Both the position numbers and the translations under genes were made by a program. DNA of 15,622 nucleotides from Acidocella sp. Its GTDB lineage: Bacteria > Pseudomonadota > Alphaproteobacteria > Acetobacterales > Acetobacteraceae. Where the stretch lies: the NCBI GenBank assembly GCA_029077775.1, contig JAQNCU010000026.1:1-15622 (forward strand), given 5' to 3'. Position 1 is the first letter of the stretch. The number at the start of each line of letters is the position of its first letter. Under the pieces are notes generated by a model. That model was not told where the DNA came from. It ran no database searches and saw only the letters and a program-made list of their open reading frames with translations. Below, piece after piece: positions 1-7,551 of this stretch.

Positions 1-883
1 CCGTGGTTATCCGCCGGAGGCTCGATAGGTCGAAACTGGAATATTCGGGGTGCGCCAGCAGCCCCTGTAAAACGGTTGGCGGTGACGGCAATATGGTGAT
101 TTTTTCTTGCTGGATTATGCGCGCCACACCATCAGGGGTCATATCACGCATGGTGACCATCGAAGCGCCAGCCATCAGCGCGGCCAACCACCCTGCTTTG
201 TAGGCCGCGTTGTGCGAGAACGGGCCAAAGGCAGCGTAACGATCATCCGGTACCAATTGGGTGAGTTCAATCGTGCCCCTCGCACCCTCTAAAGTCATGG
301 CATGCGTGAAAACGGCACCTTTCGGTTCGCCTGTTGTGCCCGAGGTAAACATGATATCGCAGACATCATCCGCACATACCGAGGCTGCACGGGAGGAGCA
401 CTCAGAATCGGCGATGGCTTCACCCGCTTTCAGCAAGGCATCCCAGGTCAGGTGCCCACCCACAGAAGACGCAGAATCCCCAGATACGATGAGATGACGC
501 AGGTCTGGAAGATCCTGGCAAACCAGCATGCCGGGGAAATCCACGCCCAGGAATGTGCCGATTGAAATCAAACCGATCGCCTTTGACCGCCTCAGAATGC
601 CGCCCACCTCCATCCCGCGAAGCCTTGTATTCAGAGGCACCAAGACACCGCCCGCCAATTGGATTCCCAACGCGGCTGCCACCCACTCCCAGCAATTTGG
701 CATCCATAAGGCGAGCCTGTCTTTTGGCTGCACGCCAAGGGCCATCAACCCTTTCGCGACTGACCGCGCGGTGTGTGCCACAAACCTGAACGTAACAGCC
801 TGGCCTTTATCACGAATGAAAATTCTGTCGCCGAATTTGGCTTCGGTGTCGGCAAGTAGCGCAGGTATCGTGAGACCAATCAT
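1..883 (-). CDS. AMP-forming acyl-CoA synthetase, N-terminal 294 residues (runs off the left edge)
   Basis: This gene would activate a carboxylic acid to its CoA thioester through an acyl-adenylate. Reading the minus strand from an ATG at 883 gives 294 uninterrupted codons to the window edge. The clearest motif is the AMP-binding loop FTSGTTGEPKGAVFTHA at residues 179-195. The N-terminus (MIGLTIPALLADTEAKFGD) and LALWMPNCWEW at 58-68 are typical of the family. The start is supported by TCTGGGG a few bases upstream; an ATG at 900 ends after four codons. The C-terminal subdomain with the catalytic lysine lies outside the window. The gene is divergent from the fused beta-oxidation enzyme at 1108 and shares its regulatory region. 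The substrate cannot be read from this part. A fatty-acid ligase, a steroid-acid ligase or a FadD3-type ligase are all possible. Confidence 0.93.
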   Translation of the reverse strand, partial: MIGLTIPALLADTEAKFGDRIFIRDKGQAVTFRFVAHTARSVAKGLMALGVQPKDRLALWMPNCWEWVAAALGIQLAGGVLVPLNTRLRGMEVGGILRRSKAIGLISIGTFLGVDFPGMLVCQDLPDLRHLIVSGDSASSVGGHLTWDALLKAGEAIADSECSSRAASVCADDVCDIMFTSGTTGEPKGAVFTHAMTLEGARGTIELTQLVPDDRYAAFGPFSHNAAYKAGWLAALMAGASMVTMRDMTPDGVARIIQQEKITILPSPPTVLQGLLAHPEYSSFDLSSLRRITT

Positions 884-1033
884 GTTTACCCCAGAGTCAT
901 GCAAATCCGGACGAATCCTGAGTACCCAATGCGTCACGTTCGAACCGCTCGGCTTCTATTGCGACCACGACGGTGTATTGGCAACGATGCCCCCCGCACC
1001 CCGCGGAAATATCGGCCTGTCGATACATCTCCC

Positions 1034-1062
1034 GGGACAATACATATTGCGCAGCCTATTAT
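1034..1062 (+). promoter_or_regulatory. Candidate promoter for the rightward fused beta-oxidation gene
   Basis: GGGACA (1034-1039) and TATTAT (1057-1062) are 17 bases apart. The -10 box matches the sigma-70 consensus at five of six positions and the -35 box at four of six. Transcription would start near 1069, about 40 bases before the GTG at 1108. The inverted repeat CAATA-CA-TATTG (1038-1049) lies between the two boxes. The promoter overlaps the leftward promoter on the other strand, so the two genes may be controlled by one regulator. Confidence 0.35.
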
Positions 1063-1082
1063 TGTAAGCATTTGCGACAATA
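1038..1082. promoter_or_regulatory. Operator-like cluster of four TATTG/CAATA half-sites
   Basis: The pentamer TATTG or its complement CAATA occurs at 1038-1042, 1045-1049, 1060-1064 and 1078-1082. The first two form the inverted repeat CAATA-CA-TATTG. The last two form TATTGT-N11-ACAATA. Two further TATTG copies lie at 957-961 and 976-980. Such density in a GC-rich genome, placed over two divergent candidate promoters, suggests binding sites for a transcription factor. No regulator gene is in the window, so its family is unknown. Confidence 0.45.
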
Positions 1083-1088
1083 TGACAA
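1061..1088 (-). promoter_or_regulatory. Candidate promoter for the leftward acyl-CoA synthetase
   Basis: On the minus strand TTGTCA (1088-1083) and TACAAT (1066-1061) are separated by 16 bases. Each box differs from the sigma-70 consensus at one position. Transcription would start near 1054 and leave a leader of about 170 bases before the ATG at 883, which is long, so a nearer promoter cannot be excluded. An inverted repeat TATTGT-N11-ACAATA (1060-1082) sits exactly across the space between the boxes, as expected for a repressor site. Confidence 0.45.
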
Positions 1089-1107
1089 CTTGCCCTGAGG
1101 TTCCGAC

Positions 1108-3180
1108 GTGACAGCGCGATACACCCAAGACAAAGACATCGCGATCCTGACGGTTTACAATCCGCCCGTAAACGCCTTGAGCGCCGCGATGCGTCGTGAC
1201 CTTTTTAACGGTATTGCACGCGCGATTGCCGACCCGGATATCATCGGCATCGTTATCATCGGTGATCCCGTATTTATCGCCGGAGCGGATATTCGGGAGT
1301 TTGGCAAACCGGCAACATTTCCCGGGTTGCGCGATCTCTATCCGCCCATGGAAGGAAGCCCCAAGCCAATCTTCGCGGCGATTTCCGGCGCTGCTCTTGG
1401 AGGTGGTTACGAATTATGCCTTGCCTGCCATTACCGCGTCGCCCTTGCCTCCGGGCGCGTTGGGCTGCCTGAGGTCAATATCGGCCTGCTTCCGGGTGGT
1501 GGTGGCACAACCCGCCTGCCACGGCTGATAGGTGCGCAACCAGCACTTGACCTGATGCTGTCGGGCAAACATATTTCTGCAACTCAAGCTTTGGCGCTTG
1601 GCATGGTCGATAAGGTTTTTAGCGAGGATCTGCTCGGGGCGGCAACCATGTTTGCGCGTGAACGTGCAAACGCCGGCGGCACCCACCCCGTGCTGCGCGA
1701 CCGCATCGACAAAATTGCCGGCACTGACCCCGACTTGTTCAGCAATCTTCGAAAACAGAACGCTGCAAAATGGCGCGGCCTTACCGCGCCGGGCAAAATC
1801 CTGGATTGTGTCGAGGCGACCTCGACAATGCCCTTCGATCAGGCTTATGCCTTTGAAGCGGAGGCGTTTGATGACTGCCTCGCCAGCCCGGCCCGTAAAG
1901 CATTGATCCATGTGTTTTTTGCTGAACGGCAGGCGGCGAAAATTGAGGGCGTGGGACCAGATATTAAACCGCGCAAAATCTCAAAGGCAGGTGTCATCGG
2001 CGCTGGCACAATGGGCGGAGGGATTGCGATGGCGCTGGCCAATGCGGGCCTGACCGTGATCCAGACCGATGTCAGCGACGAAGCCCTTGAGCGTGGCCGC
2101 AATATTATTGAGGCCAATTATGCCACTTCTGTCTCCCGTGGTAGCATGACCAAGCAGGCTATGGAGGTGGCGCTTGGGCTAATCTCATCTGATACCGATT
2201 ATGCGGCTCTGGCCGATTGCGATATCGTCATCGAAGCGGCTTTTGAAGATATGGACGTCAAGCAAACGATTTTTAGAAAGCTCGATGACGTATTAAAGCC
2301 GGGTGCGGTGTTCGCCACCAATACCTCGACCCTGGATATCGACAAAATCGCCACGGCGATCACGCGCCCACAGGATTTCGTCGGGACGCATTTTTTCAGC
2401 CCCGCCAACGTGATGAGGTTACAGGAAAATGTGCGCGGTGCCGCGACGTCACTTGAGACACTGGCAACGGTAACGGCCTTGGCCAAGAAGATCGGTAAAA
2501 TGCCTGTGCTGGCGGGTAATTGCGATGGATTCATCGGTAACCGCATTCTCGCTGCCTATGGCAGAGAAGCTGATTTCCTGCTGGAGGAGGGAGCGACACC
2601 CTGGCAGATCGACGATGCGCTGATGGCTTTTGGTTTCCCGATGGGAATTTATAGGATGCGCGACATGTCTGGCCTCGACGTGGGATGGCGCATCCGTAAA
2701 TATCGCGAGCAATTTCGGGATAAGTCTACCCGTTATTCACCGATCGCCGATAAAATATGCGAATTGGGCAGGTTTGGCCAAAAGACGAAAGCTGGCTATT
2801 ATCGCTATGATGGGAGGACTCCAATCCCTGATCCGGAGATCGAGACCCTGATCAATCAAACCGCCGCCGACCTTGGTATTGAGCGTGTGGCCGTCGCCGA
2901 TGATGAAATCGTAACGCGTATTCTTACCGCAATGGTCAATGAAGGTGCCAAAATTGTTGATGAAGGCTTTGCCCAACGTGCAAGCGATGTGGATATTGTG
3001 TTTATCTATGGTTACGGCTTTCCCCGCTATCAGGGTGGCCCGATGTTCTGGGCAGAGCAGCGCGGCTTAAAAACCGTATGCGCGGATGTAGAACGTTATT
3101 TTGCCGCATACGGAAAGCTCTGGGAGCCAGCGCCGTTATTGGTTCGCCTTGCCTCATCCGGCGCTACAAGCTGGTCGTGA
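1108..3180 (+). CDS. Fused enoyl-CoA hydratase / 3-hydroxyacyl-CoA dehydrogenase (FadB/FadJ/MFE-1 type)
   Basis: This 690-residue multifunctional enzyme hydrates a trans-2-enoyl-CoA and oxidises the resulting 3-hydroxyacyl-CoA with NAD+. The crotonase domain (about 1-190) keeps both catalytic glutamates of FadB: E102 in ALGGGYELCLACHYR and E122 in GLPEVNIGLLPGGGG. A linker leads to the Rossmann domain, with GVIGAGTMGGGIAMAL at 295-310. The dehydrogenase pair H428 (GTHFFSP) and E440 has the FadB spacing of 12. Two C-terminal 3HCDH domains follow, the last with GYGFPRYQGGPMFWAE at 635-650. The length is close to FadB and FadJ. The start is GTG, with TGAGG about nine bases upstream. No thiolase partner is nearby. 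An acyl-CoA dehydrogenase follows after seven bases, so the two are probably co-transcribed. Both activities should be functional; substrate range is not readable. Confidence 0.96.
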   Translation: MTARYTQDKDIAILTVYNPPVNALSAAMRRDLFNGIARAIADPDIIGIVIIGDPVFIAGADIREFGKPATFPGLRDLYPPMEGSPKPIFAAISGAALGGGYELCLACHYRVALASGRVGLPEVNIGLLPGGGGTTRLPRLIGAQPALDLMLSGKHISATQALALGMVDKVFSEDLLGAATMFARERANAGGTHPVLRDRIDKIAGTDPDLFSNLRKQNAAKWRGLTAPGKILDCVEATSTMPFDQAYAFEAEAFDDCLASPARKALIHVFFAERQAAKIEGVGPDIKPRKISKAGVIGAGTMGGGIAMALANAGLTVIQTDVSDEALERGRNIIEANYATSVSRGSMTKQAMEVALGLISSDTDYAALADCDIVIEAAFEDMDVKQTIFRKLDDVLKPGAVFATNTSTLDIDKIATAITRPQDFVGTHFFSPANVMRLQENVRGAATSLETLATVTALAKKIGKMPVLAGNCDGFIGNRILAAYGREADFLLEEGATPWQIDDALMAFGFPMGIYRMRDMSGLDVGWRIRKYREQFRDKSTRYSPIADKICELGRFGQKTKAGYYRYDGRTPIPDPEIETLINQTAADLGIERVAVADDEIVTRILTAMVNEGAKIVDEGFAQRASDVDIVFIYGYGFPRYQGGPMFWAEQRGLKTVCADVERYFAAYGKLWEPAPLLVRLASSGATSWS

Positions 3181-3187
3181 GAGTCAC

Positions 3188-4312
3188 ATGAACTTCGATC
3201 TTCTGCCCGAACAGTCGGAACTGCGCGATAGCGTTAGAAAATTCTGCGAGAAAAAATACGACTTTCTCACCCGCCATAAAATTCTAACGTCAAAAACTGG
3301 TATGTCACCCGGCTTTTGGTCTGGCATCGCTGATCTTGGCTGGCTTGGCGCGGGGCTTTCCGAAGATCAGGGTGGCTTTGGCGGTGGCGCGCTGGAGAAT
3401 ATGCTGATCCTAGAACAATTCGGCCGCGCATTGGTGCTGGAGCCATTTTTAAGCTCCGCCGTCATTGCCAGCCAGGCCATCGCCGCACAAGGCAGCGTAC
3501 CGCAATGTGAAACCCTGCTCCCCCCCCTGATCGAGGGCAAACGAATCGCAGTGCTGGCGCATAACGAGCCAGGGCGGGCACCAGATAATCCCGTAATCAC
3601 GACGGCAAGAGCCGCTGGCAATGGCATCGCGCTGAATGGCCGAAAGAGCTTTATCCTCGGAGGCCCCTCCGCGGATTTGATCTTGCTGTCCGCAATAAGT
3701 GACGACGGCAAGATCGGACTTTTCGTCGTTGAGCCGGAATGTCCTGGCCTGCAACGGATTGATTACAACGCCGTAGACGGCAGGCGCGTTTCGGACTTCG
3801 TTTTAACTGACGTGAGGATCAGCGCCGACGCACGCATAGGCGCTGCCGACGCGATGGCTGCCATACAACATGCTTTGGATCATGGCGTGATCGGCCTGTG
3901 CGCTGAGGCCGTTGGTGCCATGGATGTCGCCCTTGCCACGACCCGCGACTATATCAGTGCCCGCAAACAATTCGGCGTGGCCCTAAGCACCTTCCAGGCT
4001 CTACAACACAGAATGGCGGATATGCATGTTGAAGCCGTGCTCGCCCGCTCCATGCTCTACCGGGGTATAGCCGCGCTCACCATGCCTGACGGGCGAGACC
4101 GTCAACGCGAAATCTCCGCGGTGAAATCTTGCATCGCTGAGGCAGGGTATTTCATTGGCGCGCAGTCCATCCAGCTTCATGGTGGCATTGGCATAACGGA
4201 AGAATACACGATAGGCCATTATTTCAAACGCTTGGTCCTCGCCCGTAACTTATTCGGCAACTCAGATGCGCATTTGGCACGGTTCGTCTGTCTTTCGGGG
4301 CCCGAGTGGTAG
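3188..4312 (+). CDS. Acyl-CoA dehydrogenase, small-subunit type (PimD-like)
   Basis: A 374-residue FAD-dependent acyl-CoA dehydrogenase, expected to introduce an alpha,beta double bond into an acyl-CoA. The N-terminal helical domain begins MNFDLLPEQSELRDSVRKFC. The C-terminal domain has RKQFGVALSTFQALQHRMADM-type FAD contacts at 259-279, and QLHGGIGITEEYTIGHYFKR at 329-348. This resembles the smaller subunits of heteromeric dehydrogenases such as PimD and steroid FadE pairs. The frame is open further upstream, but those codons lie inside the preceding gene. The ATG seven bases after the fused enzyme's stop begins exactly where family members begin. The usual partner would be a larger subunit; one is encoded at 10920-12128 on the other strand. 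Whether they associate is inference. A homomeric enzyme remains possible. Confidence 0.93.
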   Translation: MNFDLLPEQSELRDSVRKFCEKKYDFLTRHKILTSKTGMSPGFWSGIADLGWLGAGLSEDQGGFGGGALENMLILEQFGRALVLEPFLSSAVIASQAIAAQGSVPQCETLLPPLIEGKRIAVLAHNEPGRAPDNPVITTARAAGNGIALNGRKSFILGGPSADLILLSAISDDGKIGLFVVEPECPGLQRIDYNAVDGRRVSDFVLTDVRISADARIGAADAMAAIQHALDHGVIGLCAEAVGAMDVALATTRDYISARKQFGVALSTFQALQHRMADMHVEAVLARSMLYRGIAALTMPDGRDRQREISAVKSCIAEAGYFIGAQSIQLHGGIGITEEYTIGHYFKRLVLARNLFGNSDAHLARFVCLSGPEW

Positions 4313-4418
4313 GCAACGCGCGTACATCTACCCACTAACAGTCGCGGCACATACGACAGGACTGGCAATAGATTCGCTCAACCCTTGCTTTCCCTGACGA
4401 TACGCTCACCAAAAAAAA

Positions 4419-5189
4419 TCATAAAAACAGGGACGGGTCTGCAAGTTGTTTGGCGATGAACGTGACAAAGCGCGCGGCATCGGCGCCGTTAATAACCCGG
4501 TGATCGTAGCTGAGCGATAAAGGGAGGATATTGCGCCAGATAATTTCACCATTGGCGCCCTGGCAGGCTTGGGTCTGCGCCCGGGTAACGCCAAGAATGC
4601 CGACTTCAGGGGCATTGATGATCGGGGTGAAACCCGTACCACCAAACGCGCCGATGGACGAAATGGTGAAACATCCACCTGACATCTCGGGCATAGAGAG
4701 GCCCTTATTGCGGGCCTTGAGGCTTAGGGCGGCGAGTTCTTTCGCAATTTCGCCGACAGATTTCTTGTCGCAATCACGTAGAACAGGCACCATCAAGCCG
4801 CGTGGTGTATCGACGGCGATGCCAATATGGAAATATTTTTTATAGACGAGATTGCGGCCATCGGCATCAAGCGAGGCATTAAATTGCGGGAAGTTTTTTA
4901 GCGCGTTTACGACAGCTTTAATCAATAAAATCAGGGTGGTGAGCTTGCCGTCAGAATTCTGGTCATTCCATGTTTTTCGGGACACTTCCAAATCTGTAAT
5001 GTCAGCGGCGTCGTGGTGCGTGACATGAGGAATGGCAACCCAATTGCGACCCAGGAAAGCACCGGTAAGTTGCTGGATTTTTCCGAGTGGCTTGACTTCT
5101 ATTTCACCGAACTCAGAGAAATCAACGCGTGGCCAGGCGGGCAGACCGCTCACCAAGCACGTCTCCCGCTTTATACTCGTTTCTGTCAT
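4419..5189 (-). CDS. Stand-alone dihydrolipoamide acyltransferase (E2) catalytic domain
   Basis: A 256-residue protein containing only the catalytic domain of a 2-oxo-acid dehydrogenase E2, which moves an acyl group from the lipoyl arm to CoA. The active-site segment is LSLSYDHRVINGADAARF (224-241). H230 is the catalytic histidine. N234 occupies the position that is Asp in many E2s, but Asn also occurs in Azotobacter-type pyruvate E2. Other family signatures are PHVTHHDAADITDLE (54-68), HIGIAVDTPRGLMVPVLRD (121-139) and GGCFTISSIGAFGGTGFTP (171-189). The lipoyl domain is absent and no clear E1/E3-binding domain is visible. The lipoyl domain is encoded by the preceding gene, and the two overlap by one base (TAATG), indicating translational coupling. 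E1 and E3 genes are not in the window. The overall pattern is closest to pyruvate-type E2, but the neighbours suggest a special substrate. Confidence 0.93.
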   Translation of the reverse strand: MTETSIKRETCLVSGLPAWPRVDFSEFGEIEVKPLGKIQQLTGAFLGRNWVAIPHVTHHDAADITDLEVSRKTWNDQNSDGKLTTLILLIKAVVNALKNFPQFNASLDADGRNLVYKKYFHIGIAVDTPRGLMVPVLRDCDKKSVGEIAKELAALSLKARNKGLSMPEMSGGCFTISSIGAFGGTGFTPIINAPEVGILGVTRAQTQACQGANGEIIWRNILPLSLSYDHRVINGADAARFVTFIAKQLADPSLFL

Positions 5190-5419
5190 TAGATAATTTC
5201 GGCAATCACGGTGCCGACTTCATATGTTTCGCCGATGGGTTTCAGAATTTTCAGCGTTCCTGAGACCGGGGCCTCGATCTCCTGCACAGATTTATCGCTT
5301 TCGATCGCGTAAAGAGGCTGGCCCTCGGTAACGGCTTCCCCGTCTCCGACAAGCCATTCAGCCAGAGTGCCTTCATTCATCGAAAAGCCAAGTTTGGGCA
5401 AAATCACTTCGGTTGCCAT
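5189..5419 (-). CDS. Stand-alone lipoyl-domain protein (biotin/lipoyl family, 76 aa)
   Basis: A single lipoyl domain of 76 residues, beginning MATEVILPKLGFSMNEGTL and containing AIESDKSVQEIEAPVSG at 38-54. K43 in the E-S-D-K-S turn is the predicted lipoylation site. The domain is full length and nothing else is attached. The frame stays open upstream, but the extra codons have no domain similarity and reach into the P450 gene; the ATG at 5419 places the lipoyl fold at the N-terminus as usual. It lies 31 bases after the P450 stop, and its stop overlaps the start of the E2 catalytic gene by one base. Together they make one functional E2 in two chains. A biotin carrier is unlikely because the lysine turn lacks the Met-Lys-Met pattern. 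Confidence 0.93.
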   Translation of the reverse strand: MATEVILPKLGFSMNEGTLAEWLVGDGEAVTEGQPLYAIESDKSVQEIEAPVSGTLKILKPIGETYEVGTVIAEII

Positions 5420-5450
5420 GGCAACAATATTCCTTGCTAGATATGAAAAT

Positions 5451-6701
5451 TCAGGTGTCAAACCGTACGTAAATATGTTTCGGTACACGCATCATAGAGC
5501 CACGGATTTGCGGCGCGGGCATGTCAGGATCAAGCCTTAGACCTGGCAGTTTGTCCAGAAGCGCATTCAAGGCTCGCGTCATTTCCACGCGCGCGAGATG
5601 CTGGCCGAGGCACACATGCGGACCAGCCGCAAACGACAAATGTTTGACGCCGCTGCGGTCACGAAAAATATCGAATTTATCCGGATCGGTAAAATAACGT
5701 GGATCACGGTTGGCACTACCTGATAGCACGTCGAGTATCGATCCAGCAGGAATATCGAAACCGCATAAAGTCACATCATTCTTGGTGTAACGCGTCGCCT
5801 GAAGGACCGGCCCGTCCCAGCGCAAGGCTTCTTCGATGGCTGGCCCCACCAGCGTCCTATCCGCATAAATCGCGGCAAGCTGATCGGGATTCTGCAAAAG
5901 GCCCGCCAGCAAAACGCTGGTGCCGCGATATGTGGTGTCACCAGCCGCATTTATCAGTTGCCGGAAAAACGAGATCAAAACGTCTTCGGGCAGATACTCG
6001 CCATCGACCTCGGTACGTACCAATGTACTTACCAGATCATCGCCTGCCTCCGCGCGCCGCGCAGCGATCATCGAGGAGAAATAATCGCCTAACTTCCGGC
6101 TGGCTTCCATGCCATGCGAAGGATCGATCGCTGTCGCTGTCTGCGCGATGGCCAGCTTTTGAAATATGGGGGCGTCACGCTCCGGCAGGTTCAGCTGTCG
6201 GTATATAATGTGAAAGGGGTAATACAGTGTAAATTCCTGAACCAGGTCAGCTTTGCCGCGCGACGAGAATGAATCCATCAACTGTTTAACAACAGGATCA
6301 ACGATGGTTTCACCCCATTTTGCCACTGTCCCCGGCAAAAACGCTTTCTGGAAAATTCGCCGATACCGGGTATGATCAGGCGCATCCATAATCGAGATGC
6401 TTTGACCAAAACTAATGCCGAGATTGAAACCATAGGCAAAATTTGAATACACATCCGGCTTGGCGAACACTTCCGCAACGGCGTCGTAGCCGAGCACCAT
6501 ATAATGTTGCCGGTCACCCATCGTGATATCCGGATAGACGCCGCACGCAACGCGGTAATCGCCTTTGATAACCTGCCCTTGCTCACGTAATTTCGCTATT
6601 ATCGAATACGGATCGAGCAGATCACCAAAGACGAGGTCATCCTCCATGAAGGGATCATAATTGGCGTCATCAAAGTCAACGATCTGGGCAATATGGCTCA
6701 T
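5451..6701 (-). CDS. Cytochrome P450 monooxygenase
   Basis: A soluble bacterial P450 of 416 residues, expected to insert one oxygen atom into an unactivated C-H bond using electrons from a ferredoxin. The key motifs are all present: DAPDHTRYRR (106-115) in the C-helix region, AGDTT (253-257) in the I-helix oxygen-activation site, E291-A-L-R294 of the ExxR motif, and FAAGPHVCLGQHLAR (357-371) with heme-ligating C364. There is no signal peptide or membrane anchor, as in class I bacterial P450s. The start ATG overlaps the stop of the upstream crotonase by one base (TAATG), so the two are translationally coupled. The lipoyl-domain gene follows 31 bases downstream. No ferredoxin or ferredoxin reductase is in the window. 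In this setting a steroid or terpenoid acid skeleton or side chain is a reasonable substrate, but the sequence does not define it. Confidence 0.97.
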   Translation of the reverse strand: MSHIAQIVDFDDANYDPFMEDDLVFGDLLDPYSIIAKLREQGQVIKGDYRVACGVYPDITMGDRQHYMVLGYDAVAEVFAKPDVYSNFAYGFNLGISFGQSISIMDAPDHTRYRRIFQKAFLPGTVAKWGETIVDPVVKQLMDSFSSRGKADLVQEFTLYYPFHIIYRQLNLPERDAPIFQKLAIAQTATAIDPSHGMEASRKLGDYFSSMIAARRAEAGDDLVSTLVRTEVDGEYLPEDVLISFFRQLINAAGDTTYRGTSVLLAGLLQNPDQLAAIYADRTLVGPAIEEALRWDGPVLQATRYTKNDVTLCGFDIPAGSILDVLSGSANRDPRYFTDPDKFDIFRDRSGVKHLSFAAGPHVCLGQHLARVEMTRALNALLDKLPGLRLDPDMPAPQIRGSMMRVPKHIYVRFDT

Positions 6702-7540
6702 TATTTAATGTCCTGCGGTGACTCGGGTGGTGTGGGTGCGGCGCCAAACACCGGCGGACGCTTTTCACCAATGCTCGCCAAAGCTTCGCGGGCTTCTGCC
6801 CCCTCAAATCCGATCAGTTCCAACGCCAGCGATAGATCAAAAATCGGCTCAGCCTGACGAAGCCAATGATTGACGGCGTATTTGGTATAGGCAACCGCCG
6901 AAGGTGCTGTGTTCGCGATCCGCGTCGCAATCTCGAGCGCCCGATCCTGAAGCTGGTCAGCGTCCACGGCCAATGAAACAAGATTATGACGCTCAGCCTC
7001 TTCACCGGTCATCGGCTCATTACTCAGCAGGAAATACTTGGTTTTCGCGATGCCACACAGCAATGGCCAGATCATCGCGGCGTGGTCCCCGGCGGCAACA
7101 CCGATGCGCGTATGGCCATCAAATAATTTGGCGGTCTTCGATGCGATTGAAATATCCGCCAGCAGCGCGACCGCAAGCCCAGCGCCAACAGCGGCGCCAT
7201 TGATCGCTGAGATGATGGGCTTACGAGAGTTTACGATGCCCATCGCCAGACCCCGGGCGTTTTTGAACGAGGTGTTGAACCGTTCAACAGGGTCGGCTGA
7301 AACATCGCCCGAAATCCCGGAAAAATCTCCGCCTGCGCAAAAAGCCTTTCCTGCACCGGTTATAATGGTCACGCGCACGGCCGGGTCTGCGTCAACCGCC
7401 GCCCAAATGGTGGCTAATTGATGATCCATCGCCCAATCCATCGCGTTCATCTTCTCGGGCCGATTCATCGTGATACGGAGCACCCAGGGTGCTGGATGGT
7501 CAAACAAAAATCGGTCAAACTTGGCATAACGGTCAGACAC
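6701..7540 (-). CDS. Crotonase-family enzyme (enoyl-CoA hydratase/isomerase), atypical active site
   Basis: A 279-residue crotonase-fold protein. Oxyanion-hole segments are visible at GAGKAFCAGGD (62-72) and SAINGAAVGAGLAVALLAD (111-129). The two hydratase glutamates are not seen: the first falls in GAGLAVALLAD, the second in GHTRIGVAAGDHAA (142-155). This argues against a standard hydratase and for another crotonase reaction such as isomerisation, hydrolysis, dehalogenation-like chemistry or C-C cleavage. The start was set at GTG 7540 because GGGAG lies six bases upstream on the minus strand and MSDRYAKFDRFLFDHP fits the family. A GTG at 7564 would add eight residues but has no ribosome site. 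Its stop overlaps the P450 start by one base. About 112 bases separate it from the flavin reductase upstream, so it may begin its own transcript. Confidence 0.9.
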   Translation of the reverse strand: MSDRYAKFDRFLFDHPAPWVLRITMNRPEKMNAMDWAMDHQLATIWAAVDADPAVRVTIITGAGKAFCAGGDFSGISGDVSADPVERFNTSFKNARGLAMGIVNSRKPIISAINGAAVGAGLAVALLADISIASKTAKLFDGHTRIGVAAGDHAAMIWPLLCGIAKTKYFLLSNEPMTGEEAERHNLVSLAVDADQLQDRALEIATRIANTAPSAVAYTKYAVNHWLRQAEPIFDLSLALELIGFEGAEAREALASIGEKRPPVFGAAPTPPESPQDIK

Positions 7541-7546
7541 ACAACG

Positions 7547-7551
7547 CTCCC
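7547..7551 (-). promoter_or_regulatory. Ribosome binding site that decides the crotonase start
   Basis: GGGAG on the minus strand, six bases before the GTG at 7540. The alternative GTG at 7564 has no purine-rich element upstream, so the shorter protein is preferred. Confidence 0.6.

Noticed and set aside
3101..3187. A 29-residue N-terminal extension of the small acyl-CoA dehydrogenase.
   Set aside because: It would overlap the end of the fused beta-oxidation gene in another frame, and the family begins at the internal ATG at 3188.
4411..4418. A run of eight A on the plus strand, T on the minus strand, just after the E2 stop, as a terminator.
   Set aside because: No stable hairpin precedes the T-run in the direction of transcription, and the run directly abuts the stop codon. 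The whole 4313-4418 gap shows no convincing terminator for either converging unit.
4419..5189. Asn instead of Asp in the E2 active-site motif as a sign of inactivity.
   Set aside because: Asn at this position also occurs in active Azotobacter-type pyruvate E2, so it does not suggest loss of function.
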